From positions 1 to 64,000 of the forward strand of contig CALBEV010000155.1 of the NCBI GenBank assembly GCA_937891045.1: 64,000 bases of DNA, read 5' to 3'. Positions 31,716 through 39,677 of the stretch are shown here, piece by piece. The notes under the pieces are model-generated. The model saw only the letters and a list, made by a program, of their open reading frames with translations. It ran no database searches and was not told the DNA's origin. The translations under genes and the position numbers were made by a program. Source of the stretch: an uncultured Burkholderiales bacterium (GTDB lineage Bacteria; Pseudomonadota; Gammaproteobacteria; Burkholderiales; Burkholderiaceae). Position 1 is the first letter of the stretch. Each line of letters opens with the position of its first letter.

Positions 31716-31743
31716 TTGGCGCTAGTGTGCGCCAACATTTTTT
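31716..31743 (+). terminator. Intrinsic terminator after maeB
   Basis: A perfect 7-bp stem TTGGCGC / GCGCCAA around a TAGTGT loop, followed by CATTTTTT. It lies 7 bp past the maeB stop codon. Confidence 0.85.
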
Positions 31744-31786
31744 CAAATTTTGACCCTTCGCCGAACACAGGTGAGATGCACAGCCC

Positions 31787-31815
31787 TTGCCAAAAACCCG
31801 TCCTTGGCCAATAAT
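31787..31815 (+). promoter_or_regulatory. Sigma-70 promoter for the barstar-like gene
   Basis: TTGCCA (31787-31792), 17-bp spacer, AATAAT (31810-31815): five of six -35 and five of six -10 consensus bases. It gives a leader of about 60 nt to the GTG at 31884. Confidence 0.6.
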
Positions 31816-31883
31816 AGCCAGATTGTTTTTTCGGGTTAACCCTTGGCCTCTGTGTTTGTCACAGGCCATTTTTTAGGAATACT

Positions 31884-32456
31884 GTGGCGATGGACATGCC
31901 TCTACGTACGGTCAAAACCAATATCGTTCAGTCGATCCGCGCTTTCCGCGTGGCCGATTTGCAAGACGCCGCGGCCCAACTGGGCCAGCACTTCTTGTAT
32001 GCCAACCTGGCTTCTGCGCAAAGCAAGCAAGACATTTTGGACATGACGGCTCAGCAGTTCATCTTCCCCGCCCAGTCCAGCAAAAACTTCGACACCTTGT
32101 TCGACAGCATGAGCGACGCTTTGTACAAGTCGGGCACCCAGCCTGGTTTTGTGGTGGTGTTGGAGCACATCCCCGCCCATGCCAAATTTGACAAAGAGGC
32201 CCGCGAACAATTGCTGGACGTGTTCCGCGAAGCCGCCGAGTTCTGGGCCGAGCGCAAAGTAACTTTCCGCTGCTTCTACTCTTTCTCGGTCGCGCGTGCC
32301 GCCGCTGGCGAACGTGCCACTGACGTCGCAGAAGCCCATGGCATCGACTTGGGTGACGGTGAAAAAATGCCCACCGACAAATTGGTCGACGTCTCGCCCT
32401 TGGCACTGCGCATGAGCAGCCCATTCAACGCCGGGTATTGGCTCACAGCAGCCTGA
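31884..32456 (+). CDS. Barstar-like (barnase inhibitor family) protein
   Basis: A 190-residue protein with similarity to the barstar fold in its middle: FVVVLEHIPAHAKFDKEARE, then QLLDVFREAAEFWAERKVTF and RCFYSFSV, the alternating strand-helix pattern of barnase inhibitors. Longer than Bacillus barstar (about 90 residues), with an N-terminal extension and a C-terminal tail. No ribonuclease gene lies nearby, so its partner, if any, is unknown. It starts at GTG 31884 or ATG 31890, both behind AGGAA. It has its own promoter and terminator and looks monocistronic. Confidence 0.75.
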   Translation: MAMDMPLRTVKTNIVQSIRAFRVADLQDAAAQLGQHFLYANLASAQSKQDILDMTAQQFIFPAQSSKNFDTLFDSMSDALYKSGTQPGFVVVLEHIPAHAKFDKEAREQLLDVFREAAEFWAERKVTFRCFYSFSVARAAAGERATDVAEAHGIDLGDGEKMPTDKLVDVSPLALRMSSPFNAGYWLTAA

Positions 32457-32479
32457 TTTTTCAAGAGCGCTGCATCACC

Positions 32480-32504
32480 AAGCCCCGCACTGCGGGGCTT
32501 TTTT
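32480..32504 (+). terminator. Intrinsic terminator after the barstar-like gene
   Basis: A 9-bp stem AAGCCCCGC / GCGGGGCTT with an ACT loop and six T. Located between this gene and the convergent mnmA. Confidence 0.92.
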
Positions 32505-32527
32505 CATGGCGTTCGAGCCCTTGAGGT

Positions 32528-33655
32528 TCAAACTGACACAGCTGTCGTCAGGGCCTGGCTGATGACACCGCCCCCCAAACACACCTCACCGTCATACAAC
32601 ACGGCCGACTGACCGGGCGTCACCGCCCATTGGTCTTGTGGGAAATTCAGTTGCATTTGCGCGTCGGGCCAACTCAAGGTGCACGCCGCGTCTTGTTGGC
32701 GGTAGCGGGTTTTGGCGAAGTAGCTGCCTGCTGCAGGTGGTGCACCCGCAATCCAACTCAGGTCGTCGGCGTGGAGTTGCGGTGACAACAGCCACGGGTG
32801 CTCATGGCCTTGCACCACCCACAAGGTGTTGCTCGCCATGTCTTTGCGGGCCACAAACCAGGGAACGTGTTCGCCACCGCCGCGCTGTGCACCCTTTTCT
32901 TTGATGCCGCCAATGCCCAAGCCTTGGCGTTGCCCCAAGGTGTAAAAACTCAAGCCCTGGTGTTGGCCAATCACGCGGCCTGTATCGGATTTGATCGGGC
33001 CTGGCGCTTTGGCGATGTAGCGGTTTAAAAACTCGCGAAAGGGTCGCTCGCCGATGAAGCAAATGCCGGTCGAGTCTTTTTTACGCGCATTGGGCAAACC
33101 GGCCACATCCGCCAATCGGCGCACTTCGGTTTTTTCAATCTCGCCGACTGGAAACAAAGTTTGCGACAACTGCGCTTGGCTCAAGCGGTGCAAAAAATAA
33201 CTTTGGTCTTTGCTGTTGTCCACGCCTTTGAGCAACTCGTACAAACCACTGCGGCTGTTGTGGCGCACACGGGCGTAATGGCCTGTTGCGATTTTGTCGG
33301 CGCCCAAGGCAAACGCGTGGTCGAGGAAGGCTTTGAATTTGATCTCGGCATTGCACAAGATGTCCGGGTTGGGCGTGCGACCGGCTTGGTATTCGCGCAA
33401 GAACTCGGCGAAGACGCGGTCCTTGTAGTCGGCAGCGAAATTCACATGCTCGATCTCGATGCCGATCACATCGGCCACGGCCGCCGCGTCGATGAAATCT
33501 TGTTTGGTCGAGCAGTACTCGTCGTCATCGTCATCTTCCCAGTTCTTCATGAAGATGCCGATCACCTCGTGGCCTTGTTGCTTGAGCAAGAGCGCACTCA
33601 CCGCCGAGTCCACGCCGCCACTCAGGCCCACCACGATCCGCTGCTTTTTACTCAT
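32528..33655 (-). CDS. mnmA: tRNA-specific 2-thiouridylase MnmA
   Basis: Adds sulfur to U34 of tRNA-Glu, tRNA-Gln and tRNA-Lys. The 375 residues carry the PP-loop ATP motif [17 protein letters not shown] near residue 8, the first catalytic cysteine in [12 protein letters not shown] near 103 and the second in [12 protein letters not shown] near 199. The start [10 protein letters not shown] is the family N-terminus; seven codons are open upstream. Its partners for the 5-position of the same uridine, MnmE and MnmG, are also in this window near the origin. Confidence 0.96.
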   Translation of the reverse strand: MSKKQRIVVGLSGGVDSAVSALLLKQQGHEVIGIFMKNWEDDDDDEYCSTKQDFIDAAAVADVIGIEIEHVNFAADYKDRVFAEFLREYQAGRTPNPDILCNAEIKFKAFLDHAFALGADKIATGHYARVRHNSRSGLYELLKGVDNSKDQSYFLHRLSQAQLSQTLFPVGEIEKTEVRRLADVAGLPNARKKDSTGICFIGERPFREFLNRYIAKAPGPIKSDTGRVIGQHQGLSFYTLGQRQGLGIGGIKEKGAQRGGGEHVPWFVARKDMASNTLWVVQGHEHPWLLSPQLHADDLSWIAGAPPAAGSYFAKTRYRQQDAACTLSWPDAQMQLNFPQDQWAVTPGQSAVLYDGEVCLGGGVISQALTTAVSV

Positions 33656-33703
33656 GCGGGGATTATCGACGCCCATGCGAGAGGCGTCGCCTCATGCGCG
33701 AAC

Positions 33704-34900
33704 TCAGTTGGCGAAAGCCGCAATGCCGGTGATGGCCCGCCCCAGGATGAGCGCATGGATGTCGTGCGTGCCTTCATAGGTGTTGACCACCTCCAGGTTC
33801 ACCAAATGCCGCGCCACACCAAACTCGTCGCTGATGCCGTTGCCGCCCATCATGTCACGTGCCATGCGGGCGATGTCCAGCGCCTTGCCACAGGAATTGC
33901 GTTTCAAAATGGAGGTGATTTCCACCGACGCCGTGCCTTCGTCTTTCATGCGACCCAAACGCAAACAGCCTTGCAGCCCGAGAGAGATTTCGGTTTGCAT
34001 GTCGGCCAATTTTTTCTGAATGAGTTGGTTAGCGGCCAATGGGCGGCCAAACTGTTGGCGGTCCAAGGTGTACTGGCGAGCCCGGTGAAAACAATCTTCG
34101 GCCGCACCCAAGGCACCCCAGGCGATGCCGTAGCGGGCGCTGTTCAAGCAGGTGAACGGGCCCTTCAAGCCTTGCACCTCGGGGAAGGCGTTGTCTTCCG
34201 GCACGAACACGTTGTCCATCACGATCTCGCCCGTGATGGAAGCCCGCAAACCCACCTTGCTGTGGATGGCAGGCGCAGTCAAACCGGCCATGCTTTTTTC
34301 CAAGATGAAGCCGCGAATGGGGCCGACCGCACCGGACGCGCTGACCTCTTTGGCCCACACCACAAACACGTCGGCGATGGGCGAGTTGGAGATCCACATT
34401 TTGTTGCCGCTGAGCTTGTAGCCGCCATTCACTTTGTGGGCGCGGCTGGCCATGCTGGCCGGGTCCGAGCCGTGGTCAGGTTCGGTCAAGCCAAAGCAAC
34501 CAATCCATTCGCCAGTGGCCAATTTGGGCAGGAATTTTTGGCGCTGCGCTTCGGTGCCGAATTCGAAAATCGGCGTCATCACCAAGGACGACTGCACGCT
34601 CATCATCGAGCGGTAACCAGAGTCCACACGCTCGACTTCGCGGGCGATCAAGCCATAGGCCACATAGCTCAGGCCCGGGCCGCCGTACTCGGTGGGGATG
34701 GTTGGGCCAATCAAACCCAGCGCACCCATTTCGCGAAAAATAGCGACGTCGGTTTTCTCGTGCCGAAAGGCTTCGGTCACGCGCGGCAAGAGTTTGTCTT
34801 GGCAGTAGGCAGCCGCGGCCTCGCGAATCATGCGCTCGTCTTCAGTCAGTTGCTGGTCGAGCAGGAACGGGTCGTCCCAGTGGAATGCGGTCTTGGCCAT
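33704..34900 (-). CDS. gcdH: Glutaryl-CoA dehydrogenase
   Basis: Acyl-CoA dehydrogenase that oxidises and decarboxylates glutaryl-CoA to crotonyl-CoA in lysine, tryptophan and aromatic breakdown. The 398 residues show the GCDH-like start [20 protein letters not shown], the FAD region [16 protein letters not shown] and [18 protein letters not shown], and the catalytic glutamate in [16 protein letters not shown] near residue 366. The start ATG 34900 ([10 protein letters not shown]) is chosen; ten codons are open upstream. It lies 165 bp downstream of acetoacetyl-CoA synthetase on the same strand, which fits acyl-CoA catabolism. Confidence 0.93.
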   Translation of the reverse strand: MAKTAFHWDDPFLLDQQLTEDERMIREAAAAYCQDKLLPRVTEAFRHEKTDVAIFREMGALGLIGPTIPTEYGGPGLSYVAYGLIAREVERVDSGYRSMMSVQSSLVMTPIFEFGTEAQRQKFLPKLATGEWIGCFGLTEPDHGSDPASMASRAHKVNGGYKLSGNKMWISNSPIADVFVVWAKEVSASGAVGPIRGFILEKSMAGLTAPAIHSKVGLRASITGEIVMDNVFVPEDNAFPEVQGLKGPFTCLNSARYGIAWGALGAAEDCFHRARQYTLDRQQFGRPLAANQLIQKKLADMQTEISLGLQGCLRLGRMKDEGTASVEITSILKRNSCGKALDIARMARDMMGGNGISDEFGVARHLVNLEVVNTYEGTHDIHALILGRAITGIAAFAN

Positions 34901-35065
34901 GAATACTCCGGTTGTCTGTGCGCTGGTCAAACAGAGATGTTAAACGGCTTGGCTTGGTGGTGGATTTGCGAAAGTTTGGGATGGGGATATTTGGCAGCGC
35001 AGGCTTTGCGCCTTGGTGGAATGCAAAGTGCCGACCATGAACAACCTCCGCTTCAGGCCGCAATC

Positions 35066-37150
35066 TCAAGCCTTGCTTGCCAAATGCCTCTGCGCCATCG
35101 CCACATACCAATCCAAGCAACCGGGGTTGGCCATGGCGTCTTTGTTCAGCACTTTTTCCAGCGGCTGGCCCAGCATCAGTTTCTTGATCGGCAGCTCTTG
35201 TTTTTTGCCCGACAAGGTGCGCGGAATTTCGGCCACTTGAAACATGTCGTCCGGTAAAAACCGCGGGCTGAGCGCAGTGCGAATCGCCGCGTTCAAACGA
35301 CCGCGCAAGTCGTCGTCCAGTTGCAAGCCATCGCGCAGCACCACAAACAAGGGCATGTAACTGTCTTTACCCAAATACTCCAGGTCCACCACCATGCTGT
35401 CCAACACCTCGGGCAAGGCTTCGACCGCGCTGTACAACTCGCTGGTGCCCATGCGCAAACCGTGGCGGTTGATGGTGGCGTCGCTGCGGCCATAAATGAT
35501 GGCGCGGCCCTCGGGCGTGATCTTGAGCCAATCGCCATGCCGCCACACTGGGCCTGCCTCGGCGGGCAAATCGCCGCCGCCAGGCTGACGGCCGACACCC
35601 GCGGGATAGGTGTCGAAGTAGCTGCCCAAATAACGTTGGTTGTCTTTGTCGCCCCAGAAAAAGGGCGGCATGCAGGGCAGGGGCTGGGTCACCACCAGCT
35701 CGCCCACTTCATCCATCACCGGTTGGCCTTGTTCGTTGAAGGCCTGCACCGACACGCCCAACATGCGGCATTGCATCTCACCTGGCACCATCGGCAATTC
35801 GCGATGGCCACCCACATACGCGCCAGCATCGGTGCCACCGGAAATATTGCACCACCAAATATCGGGGCGCTGCACGCCTGCTTTGGCATACACCTGCTGG
35901 AACTGCGCCGTGCCCCATTGCTGCACCTCGGGGCTCAAGGGCGAACCGGTGGCCCCCAAGGCGCGGATTTGCTGCAAGCCGGGGATGCTGCCGAGGTCCA
36001 CGCCCGCTTTCATGCAGTTGCTATAGAAAGCCGCGCCGCCGCCAAAAAACGTCACCTTTTCTTGTGCGGCATAGCGCCACAACACGCCCCAATCGGGTTT
36101 GTCTTTGGAGCCGCCGGGGTTGCCGTCGTAAATGACGCAGGTGGTGCCGCTGAGCAAACCGCTCAGCTGCGCGTTCCACATGACCCAACCGGTGGAGCTG
36201 TACCAAATGAAGCGCTCTCCCCAAGAGTTGGGCTCGTAACTGCAGGCCACGTCGTAGTGCAGGTTTTTGTGGGTCATGCCATTGACCAGCGTGCCGCCGT
36301 GGTCGTGCACCAAGGGTTTGGGCAGGCCGGTGGTGCCACTCGAATACACAATCCACAAGGGGTGGTTGAACGGCATCCACTGCGGCGCAAAAGCTTGGGT
36401 GGCGGCGTCATGGCGCTGCATCACCGTGGCCCAATCGGTGCTGTCAGCCAAGGCGGCTTGACCGCCCAGGTTCTGCAACAAGACCACGTGTTCGACGCTG
36501 GGCAGGGCGGCACGCAGTTCATTCACCACGCTGATGCGCTCGTGGTCTTTGCCGCCGTAGGTGACGCCATCGACCCCTATCAACACCTTGGGCGTGATTT
36601 GTTTGAACCGGTCCACCACGGCGTTGGTGCCCATGTCGGGCGCGCACACGCTCCAAATGCCGCCGACACTCACCACCGCCAAAAACGCCACCATGGTTTC
36701 AGGGATGTTGGGCAGGTAGGCGGCGACTCGGTCGCCGGGTTGCACACCTTGGGCTTGCAAATGCAGCGCCAGCGCCGCCACTTGGCGTTTCAACTCGGGC
36801 CACGACAGTTCGCGGCGTTGGCCACGCTCATTGTTGCTGATGATGGCGGGCATGCCCGCCGCGTGCGCCGCATCCACATGGCGCAGCACTTGTTGGGCGT
36901 AGTTCACTTGGGCCCCCACAAACCATCGCGCACCCGGCATGACATTGCGCTCGAGCACCACGCTGTGCGGTGTCGGTGACTGCAAGTCCAGGTAGTCCCA
37001 AGCGGATTGCCAAAAGTCTTCGAGGTGCGTGACCGACCAATGCCACAAGGCGGGGTAATCGTCGAAATGCAAACCGCGCTCCTTGGCCAGCCATTGCTGG
37101 TAGAGGCGGAGTTGCGGCACAAAAGGGGGGTGGGGGTGGGAGACGTTCAT
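35066..37150 (-). CDS. Acetoacetyl-CoA synthetase (acetoacetate-CoA ligase)
   Basis: Activates acetoacetate with ATP and CoA. The 694 residues form an adenylate-forming ligase with IVYSSGTTGLPKPLVHDHGG near residue 265 (P-loop), the acetoacetyl-CoA-synthetase-specific WWCNISGGTDAGAYVGGHRE, and the hinge/C-domain DWLKITPEGRAIIYGRSDAT with PRTLSGKKQELPIK carrying the acetylation-site lysine region. The start MNVSHPHPPFVPQLRLY fits the family; 37 open codons upstream are not used. Divergent from the thioesterase gene at 37233. Confidence 0.92.
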   Translation of the reverse strand: MNVSHPHPPFVPQLRLYQQWLAKERGLHFDDYPALWHWSVTHLEDFWQSAWDYLDLQSPTPHSVVLERNVMPGARWFVGAQVNYAQQVLRHVDAAHAAGMPAIISNNERGQRRELSWPELKRQVAALALHLQAQGVQPGDRVAAYLPNIPETMVAFLAVVSVGGIWSVCAPDMGTNAVVDRFKQITPKVLIGVDGVTYGGKDHERISVVNELRAALPSVEHVVLLQNLGGQAALADSTDWATVMQRHDAATQAFAPQWMPFNHPLWIVYSSGTTGLPKPLVHDHGGTLVNGMTHKNLHYDVACSYEPNSWGERFIWYSSTGWVMWNAQLSGLLSGTTCVIYDGNPGGSKDKPDWGVLWRYAAQEKVTFFGGGAAFYSNCMKAGVDLGSIPGLQQIRALGATGSPLSPEVQQWGTAQFQQVYAKAGVQRPDIWWCNISGGTDAGAYVGGHRELPMVPGEMQCRMLGVSVQAFNEQGQPVMDEVGELVVTQPLPCMPPFFWGDKDNQRYLGSYFDTYPAGVGRQPGGGDLPAEAGPVWRHGDWLKITPEGRAIIYGRSDATINRHGLRMGTSELYSAVEALPEVLDSMVVDLEYLGKDSYMPLFVVLRDGLQLDDDLRGRLNAAIRTALSPRFLPDDMFQVAEIPRTLSGKKQELPIKKLMLGQPLEKVLNKDAMANPGCLDWYVAMAQRHLASKA

Positions 37151-37232
37151 GTTGTTGAGGTTATCAGTCTTGCCAGGCCATGCACCTGCGCATTGCCCAT
37201 AAGATGCGGACTGATTTTTCACAGGCGACCCC

Positions 37233-37670
37233 ATGGCCATTTGGACCAAACCCATCAGCATTCAAATCCTCACCGAAAGCCATTACCAAACGGCCTGCGA
37301 AAGCCTGGGCATGGAGTTTCTCGAAGTTGGCCCCGATTTCATTCGCGGGCGCCTGCCGGTGGACCACCGCACCCGCCAACCGTATGGCGTGATCCATGGT
37401 GGTGCCAGCGTAGTTTTGGCCGAAACCCTGGGTTCTTGCGGCGCTTTTTACTCTTGCCCGGTGGATCACCGTGCCGTGGGTTTGGACATCAACGCCAATC
37501 ACATCCGCGGTGTGGCCAGCGGTTGGGTCACGGGCATCGCGCGGCCCGTGCACATCGGGCGCAGCACCCAGGTCTGGCAGATCGACATGACGGATGACGA
37601 AGGCCGCATCAGCTGCGTGTCGCGCCTGACCATGTCGGTGTTGGCGCCGCGTTCAAGGGACACCACATGA
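37233..37670 (+). CDS. Hotdog-fold acyl-CoA thioesterase (PaaI/YdiI type)
   Basis: A 145-residue single-hotdog thioesterase. The family core PYGVIHGGASVVLAETLGSC contains the catalytic glutamate, and VGLDINANHIRGVASGWVTG with RPVHIGRSTQVWQ forms the rest of the fold. Close in pattern to MenI/YdiI (1,4-dihydroxy-2-naphthoyl-CoA hydrolase), but no menaquinone genes are present here, so the substrate is open; a general acyl-CoA role is plausible beside the CoA ligase gene. It overlaps the next gene by 4 bp (ATGA). Confidence 0.88.
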   Translation: MAIWTKPISIQILTESHYQTACESLGMEFLEVGPDFIRGRLPVDHRTRQPYGVIHGGASVVLAETLGSCGAFYSCPVDHRAVGLDINANHIRGVASGWVTGIARPVHIGRSTQVWQIDMTDDEGRISCVSRLTMSVLAPRSRDTT

Positions 37671-38287
37671 CCCCTGACTTGGTCATGCCCTTGCGCCGTG
37701 CAGCTGCCCTTGGTTGGCTGCTGGCCTGGGGTTTGGTTGTTGGCTACTTTTTCTTGACGAACCCCGGGGCCCGGGCCAACACCCCACAACCCGCGAGTAT
37801 CCAAGGGACGCCGTCCTTGCCAGCCGACCTGAACAAGCTGGACCAAGCGCTGGTGTTTCGAGCCCAATCTCGTTTTTCGCTTTGGGGCTTTGATGTGTAT
37901 GACGCCAGCTTGTGGACCGCGCCTGATTTCAACCCCGCCTTCTCTGAAAACCAAAGCTTGGCCTTGGAGTTGCGCTACCTGCGGGACTTTTCCGGGCAAG
38001 ACATTGCCAAACGCACTGTGCAGGAAATGCGCGGCTTGGCAAGCTTTGGCAAGTCGCAAGAACAAACATGGATGAAGGAAATGCAGCGGGTTTTTCCAAA
38101 TGTGAGCAAAGGCGATCGCTTGCTTGGCGTGCACCGCGTGGGTCAATCCGCTGCGTTTTGGCACAACGGAAAGCCTGTGGGTGAAATCGCCGATGCCGAA
38201 TTTGCGCGGCTTTTTTTCGGTATCTGGCTGTCGCCCAAAACCTCCGCCCCGACTTTGCGCCAAGCCTTGATTGGCAGCAAGCCTTAA
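37667..38287 (+). CDS. Chalcone isomerase-like periplasmic protein
   Basis: A 206-residue protein with a hydrophobic N-terminal segment (about 14-31, ALGWLLAWGLVVGYFFLT), probably a signal peptide or anchor. The following domain resembles the bacterial chalcone-isomerase-like fold: RFSLWGFDVYDASLWTAPDF, SLALELRYLRDFSGQDIAKR and the C-terminal FFGIWLSPKTSAPTLRQALI. Bacterial members have no proven isomerase activity, so I assign no reaction. Translationally coupled to the thioesterase gene by an ATGA overlap, and convergent with the cobalamin adenosyltransferase, whose stop it overlaps by 4 bp. Confidence 0.75.
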   Translation: MTPDLVMPLRRAAALGWLLAWGLVVGYFFLTNPGARANTPQPASIQGTPSLPADLNKLDQALVFRAQSRFSLWGFDVYDASLWTAPDFNPAFSENQSLALELRYLRDFSGQDIAKRTVQEMRGLASFGKSQEQTWMKEMQRVFPNVSKGDRLLGVHRVGQSAAFWHNGKPVGEIADAEFARLFFGIWLSPKTSAPTLRQALIGSKP

Positions 38288-38859
38288 ATTGAGCCTTCAG
38301 CCGCCCCAGAAGCCATGCGCTCGCTTTTCCAATACACATCGTCCCCGCCATCCATGCGGTTGAGCACCCGCGCCAGCACAAACATCAGGTCGGACAAGCG
38401 GTTCAAATACTGACGCGGCGTGTCGTTCAGCGCCTCTTCCGCGCCCAGCGCCACCACCGCGCGTTCGGCGCGACGGGCCACGGTGCGGCAAACATGGGCC
38501 AATGAAGCCGCGCGGCTGCCCGCCGGCAGAATGAACTCTTGCAGCTTGGGCAAGGCGGCGTTGTGGTCGGCCAAGGCATGGTCCAGGGCCAACACCGCGT
38601 CGGCTTTGAGCAATTCAAAGCCCGGAATGCTCAGCTCGCCACCCAAGTTGAACAACTGGTGCTGCACTTCCACCAGCAAGCTGCGCACACCGTCGGGCAG
38701 GGTTTCACACAGCAGCACGCCGATGTGGGAATTGAGTTCGTCCACCTCGCCCATGGCGTGGACCCGCAAACTGTTTTTGCTGACCCGGCGGTTGTCGCCC
38801 AAGCCGGTGGTGCCGTCGTCGCCGGTGCGGGTGGCGATTTGTGTGAGTCGGTTGCCCAT
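38284..38859 (-). CDS. Cob(I)alamin adenosyltransferase, PduO type
   Basis: Transfers the adenosyl group of ATP to cob(I)alamin. The 191 residues form the five-helix bundle of PduO-type enzymes: the N-terminal ATP motif TRTGDDGTTGLGDNRRVSK, VDELNSHIGVLL, the FILPAGSRAASLAHVCRTVA helix with the following RRAER, and YLNRLSDLMFVLARVLNR. The start ATG 38859 (MGNRLTQIATRTGDDG) is chosen; 12 codons are open upstream. No other cobalamin genes are adjacent, although metH at 5.6 kb shows that the cell uses B12. Confidence 0.94.
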   Translation of the reverse strand: MGNRLTQIATRTGDDGTTGLGDNRRVSKNSLRVHAMGEVDELNSHIGVLLCETLPDGVRSLLVEVQHQLFNLGGELSIPGFELLKADAVLALDHALADHNAALPKLQEFILPAGSRAASLAHVCRTVARRAERAVVALGAEEALNDTPRQYLNRLSDLMFVLARVLNRMDGGDDVYWKSERMASGAAEGSI

Positions 38860-38916
38860 GTGTTTTTCCTGTTGATGCGGCATTCTCTCAGGCACCAGCG
38901 AACCCCTGTCGCCGCC

Positions 38917-39240
38917 TCAGATCACCCCTAAAAACACCGCGAGCGCGCGATCGACGTATTGCATTTCTTCGCGGCTCAAGTGCCCAAGCACTGGCCCCAA
39001 GCGGGCACGCGACACGGTTTGCGATTTGTCCACCATGATTTGCGAGTCTTTTCGCAAACCGTTGCGCGTATTGGCAGGCAGATTCAGGCGAAACAAAGGC
39101 GTGTCCACCGGCTCGCTGGTGATGGGCAATAACGTGATGCTGGGGTGGTCTTGAAACAAATCCGATTGAATGACCAGCGCGGGGCGGGGCTTGCCAAAAT
39201 CCCCCTGCAATGCGACCGTGATGACATCGCCGCGCTTCAC
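38917..39240 (-). CDS. MazF/PemK family toxin
   Basis: A 107-residue type II toxin, an endoribonuclease of the MazF/PemK/ChpB fold. Motifs: VKRGDVITVALQGDFGKPRP with the following ALVIQSDLF (substrate loop), ITLLPITSEPVDTPLFR, and DSQIMVDKSQTVSRARLG. The GTG at 39240 is chosen because it yields the family N-terminus and shares GTGA with the stop of the upstream antitoxin; an ATG at 39336 would add 32 residues read from the antitoxin gene in another frame. Confidence 0.88.
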   Translation of the reverse strand: MKRGDVITVALQGDFGKPRPALVIQSDLFQDHPSITLLPITSEPVDTPLFRLNLPANTRNGLRKDSQIMVDKSQTVSRARLGPVLGHLSREEMQYVDRALAVFLGVI

Positions 39241-39452
39241 ACCCAGCTTGGGGTCAATGCGGCAGCGGCTTCGGCCCAAGCGATGGCTTGCGCCTCGTGC
39301 GGGTCTTTCGCCAATAAGCGCGATTGACGCTGGCACTCTTGGGCGAATGCGGCGTTGCGGGTATCGGGCACCCAGATTTGCACCGGCCGCAAGCCATTGG
39401 CGCGCAAGGCATCGCGGTGTTTTTGCACCCTGGAGGCGCTGGAAGCGGTCAT
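39237..39452 (-). CDS. MazE-like antitoxin (DUF3018 type)
   Basis: A 71-residue antitoxin of the small MazE-like family that commonly precedes MazF/PemK toxins in Proteobacteria. The recognisable stretch is SRVQKHRDALRANGLRPVQI, then WVPDTRNAAFAQECQRQSRL and DPHEAQAIAWAEAA. The ATG at 39452 fits best; ten codons are open upstream. Its stop overlaps the toxin start by 4 bp (GTGA), coupling translation so that antitoxin is made first. Confidence 0.85.
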   Translation of the reverse strand: MTASSASRVQKHRDALRANGLRPVQIWVPDTRNAAFAQECQRQSRLLAKDPHEAQAIAWAEAAAALTPSWV

Positions 39453-39649
39453 GGTGGGCTCCTGATTTGTTACATGAAACATGCTAAATCAACTGCGCTG
39501 TTTGTTCAAGGCCTTGGTGAATGGATCACGCACCATCAGTCCCCTGAAATGGGTTTGTCCGATTCAGCGTGTCTGTGTTTGAACAGACGCCAGATGGCTG
39601 GTGCAGGCCGAATGTCACCCTCAAGACCCTGTGATATTGAATTTTGTTC

Positions 39650-39670
39650 CTAGAATGCGCCTTCTAGGAG
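39650..39670 (+). promoter_or_regulatory. Leader hairpin touching the ribosome site of the D-lactate dehydrogenase gene
   Basis: A perfect inverted repeat CTAGAA-TGCGCC-TTCTAG (39650-39667) runs into the SD AGGAG (39666-39670), seven bases before the ATG at 39678. As RNA it could partly hide the SD; as DNA it could be an operator. Function is inference. Confidence 0.4.
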
Positions 39671-39677
39671 ACTTGCC

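Noticed and set aside
35321..36979. A 552-codon plus-strand frame opposite acetoacetyl-CoA synthetase
   Set aside because: Composition is that of an antisense shadow; the opposite strand carries a complete, motif-rich enzyme.
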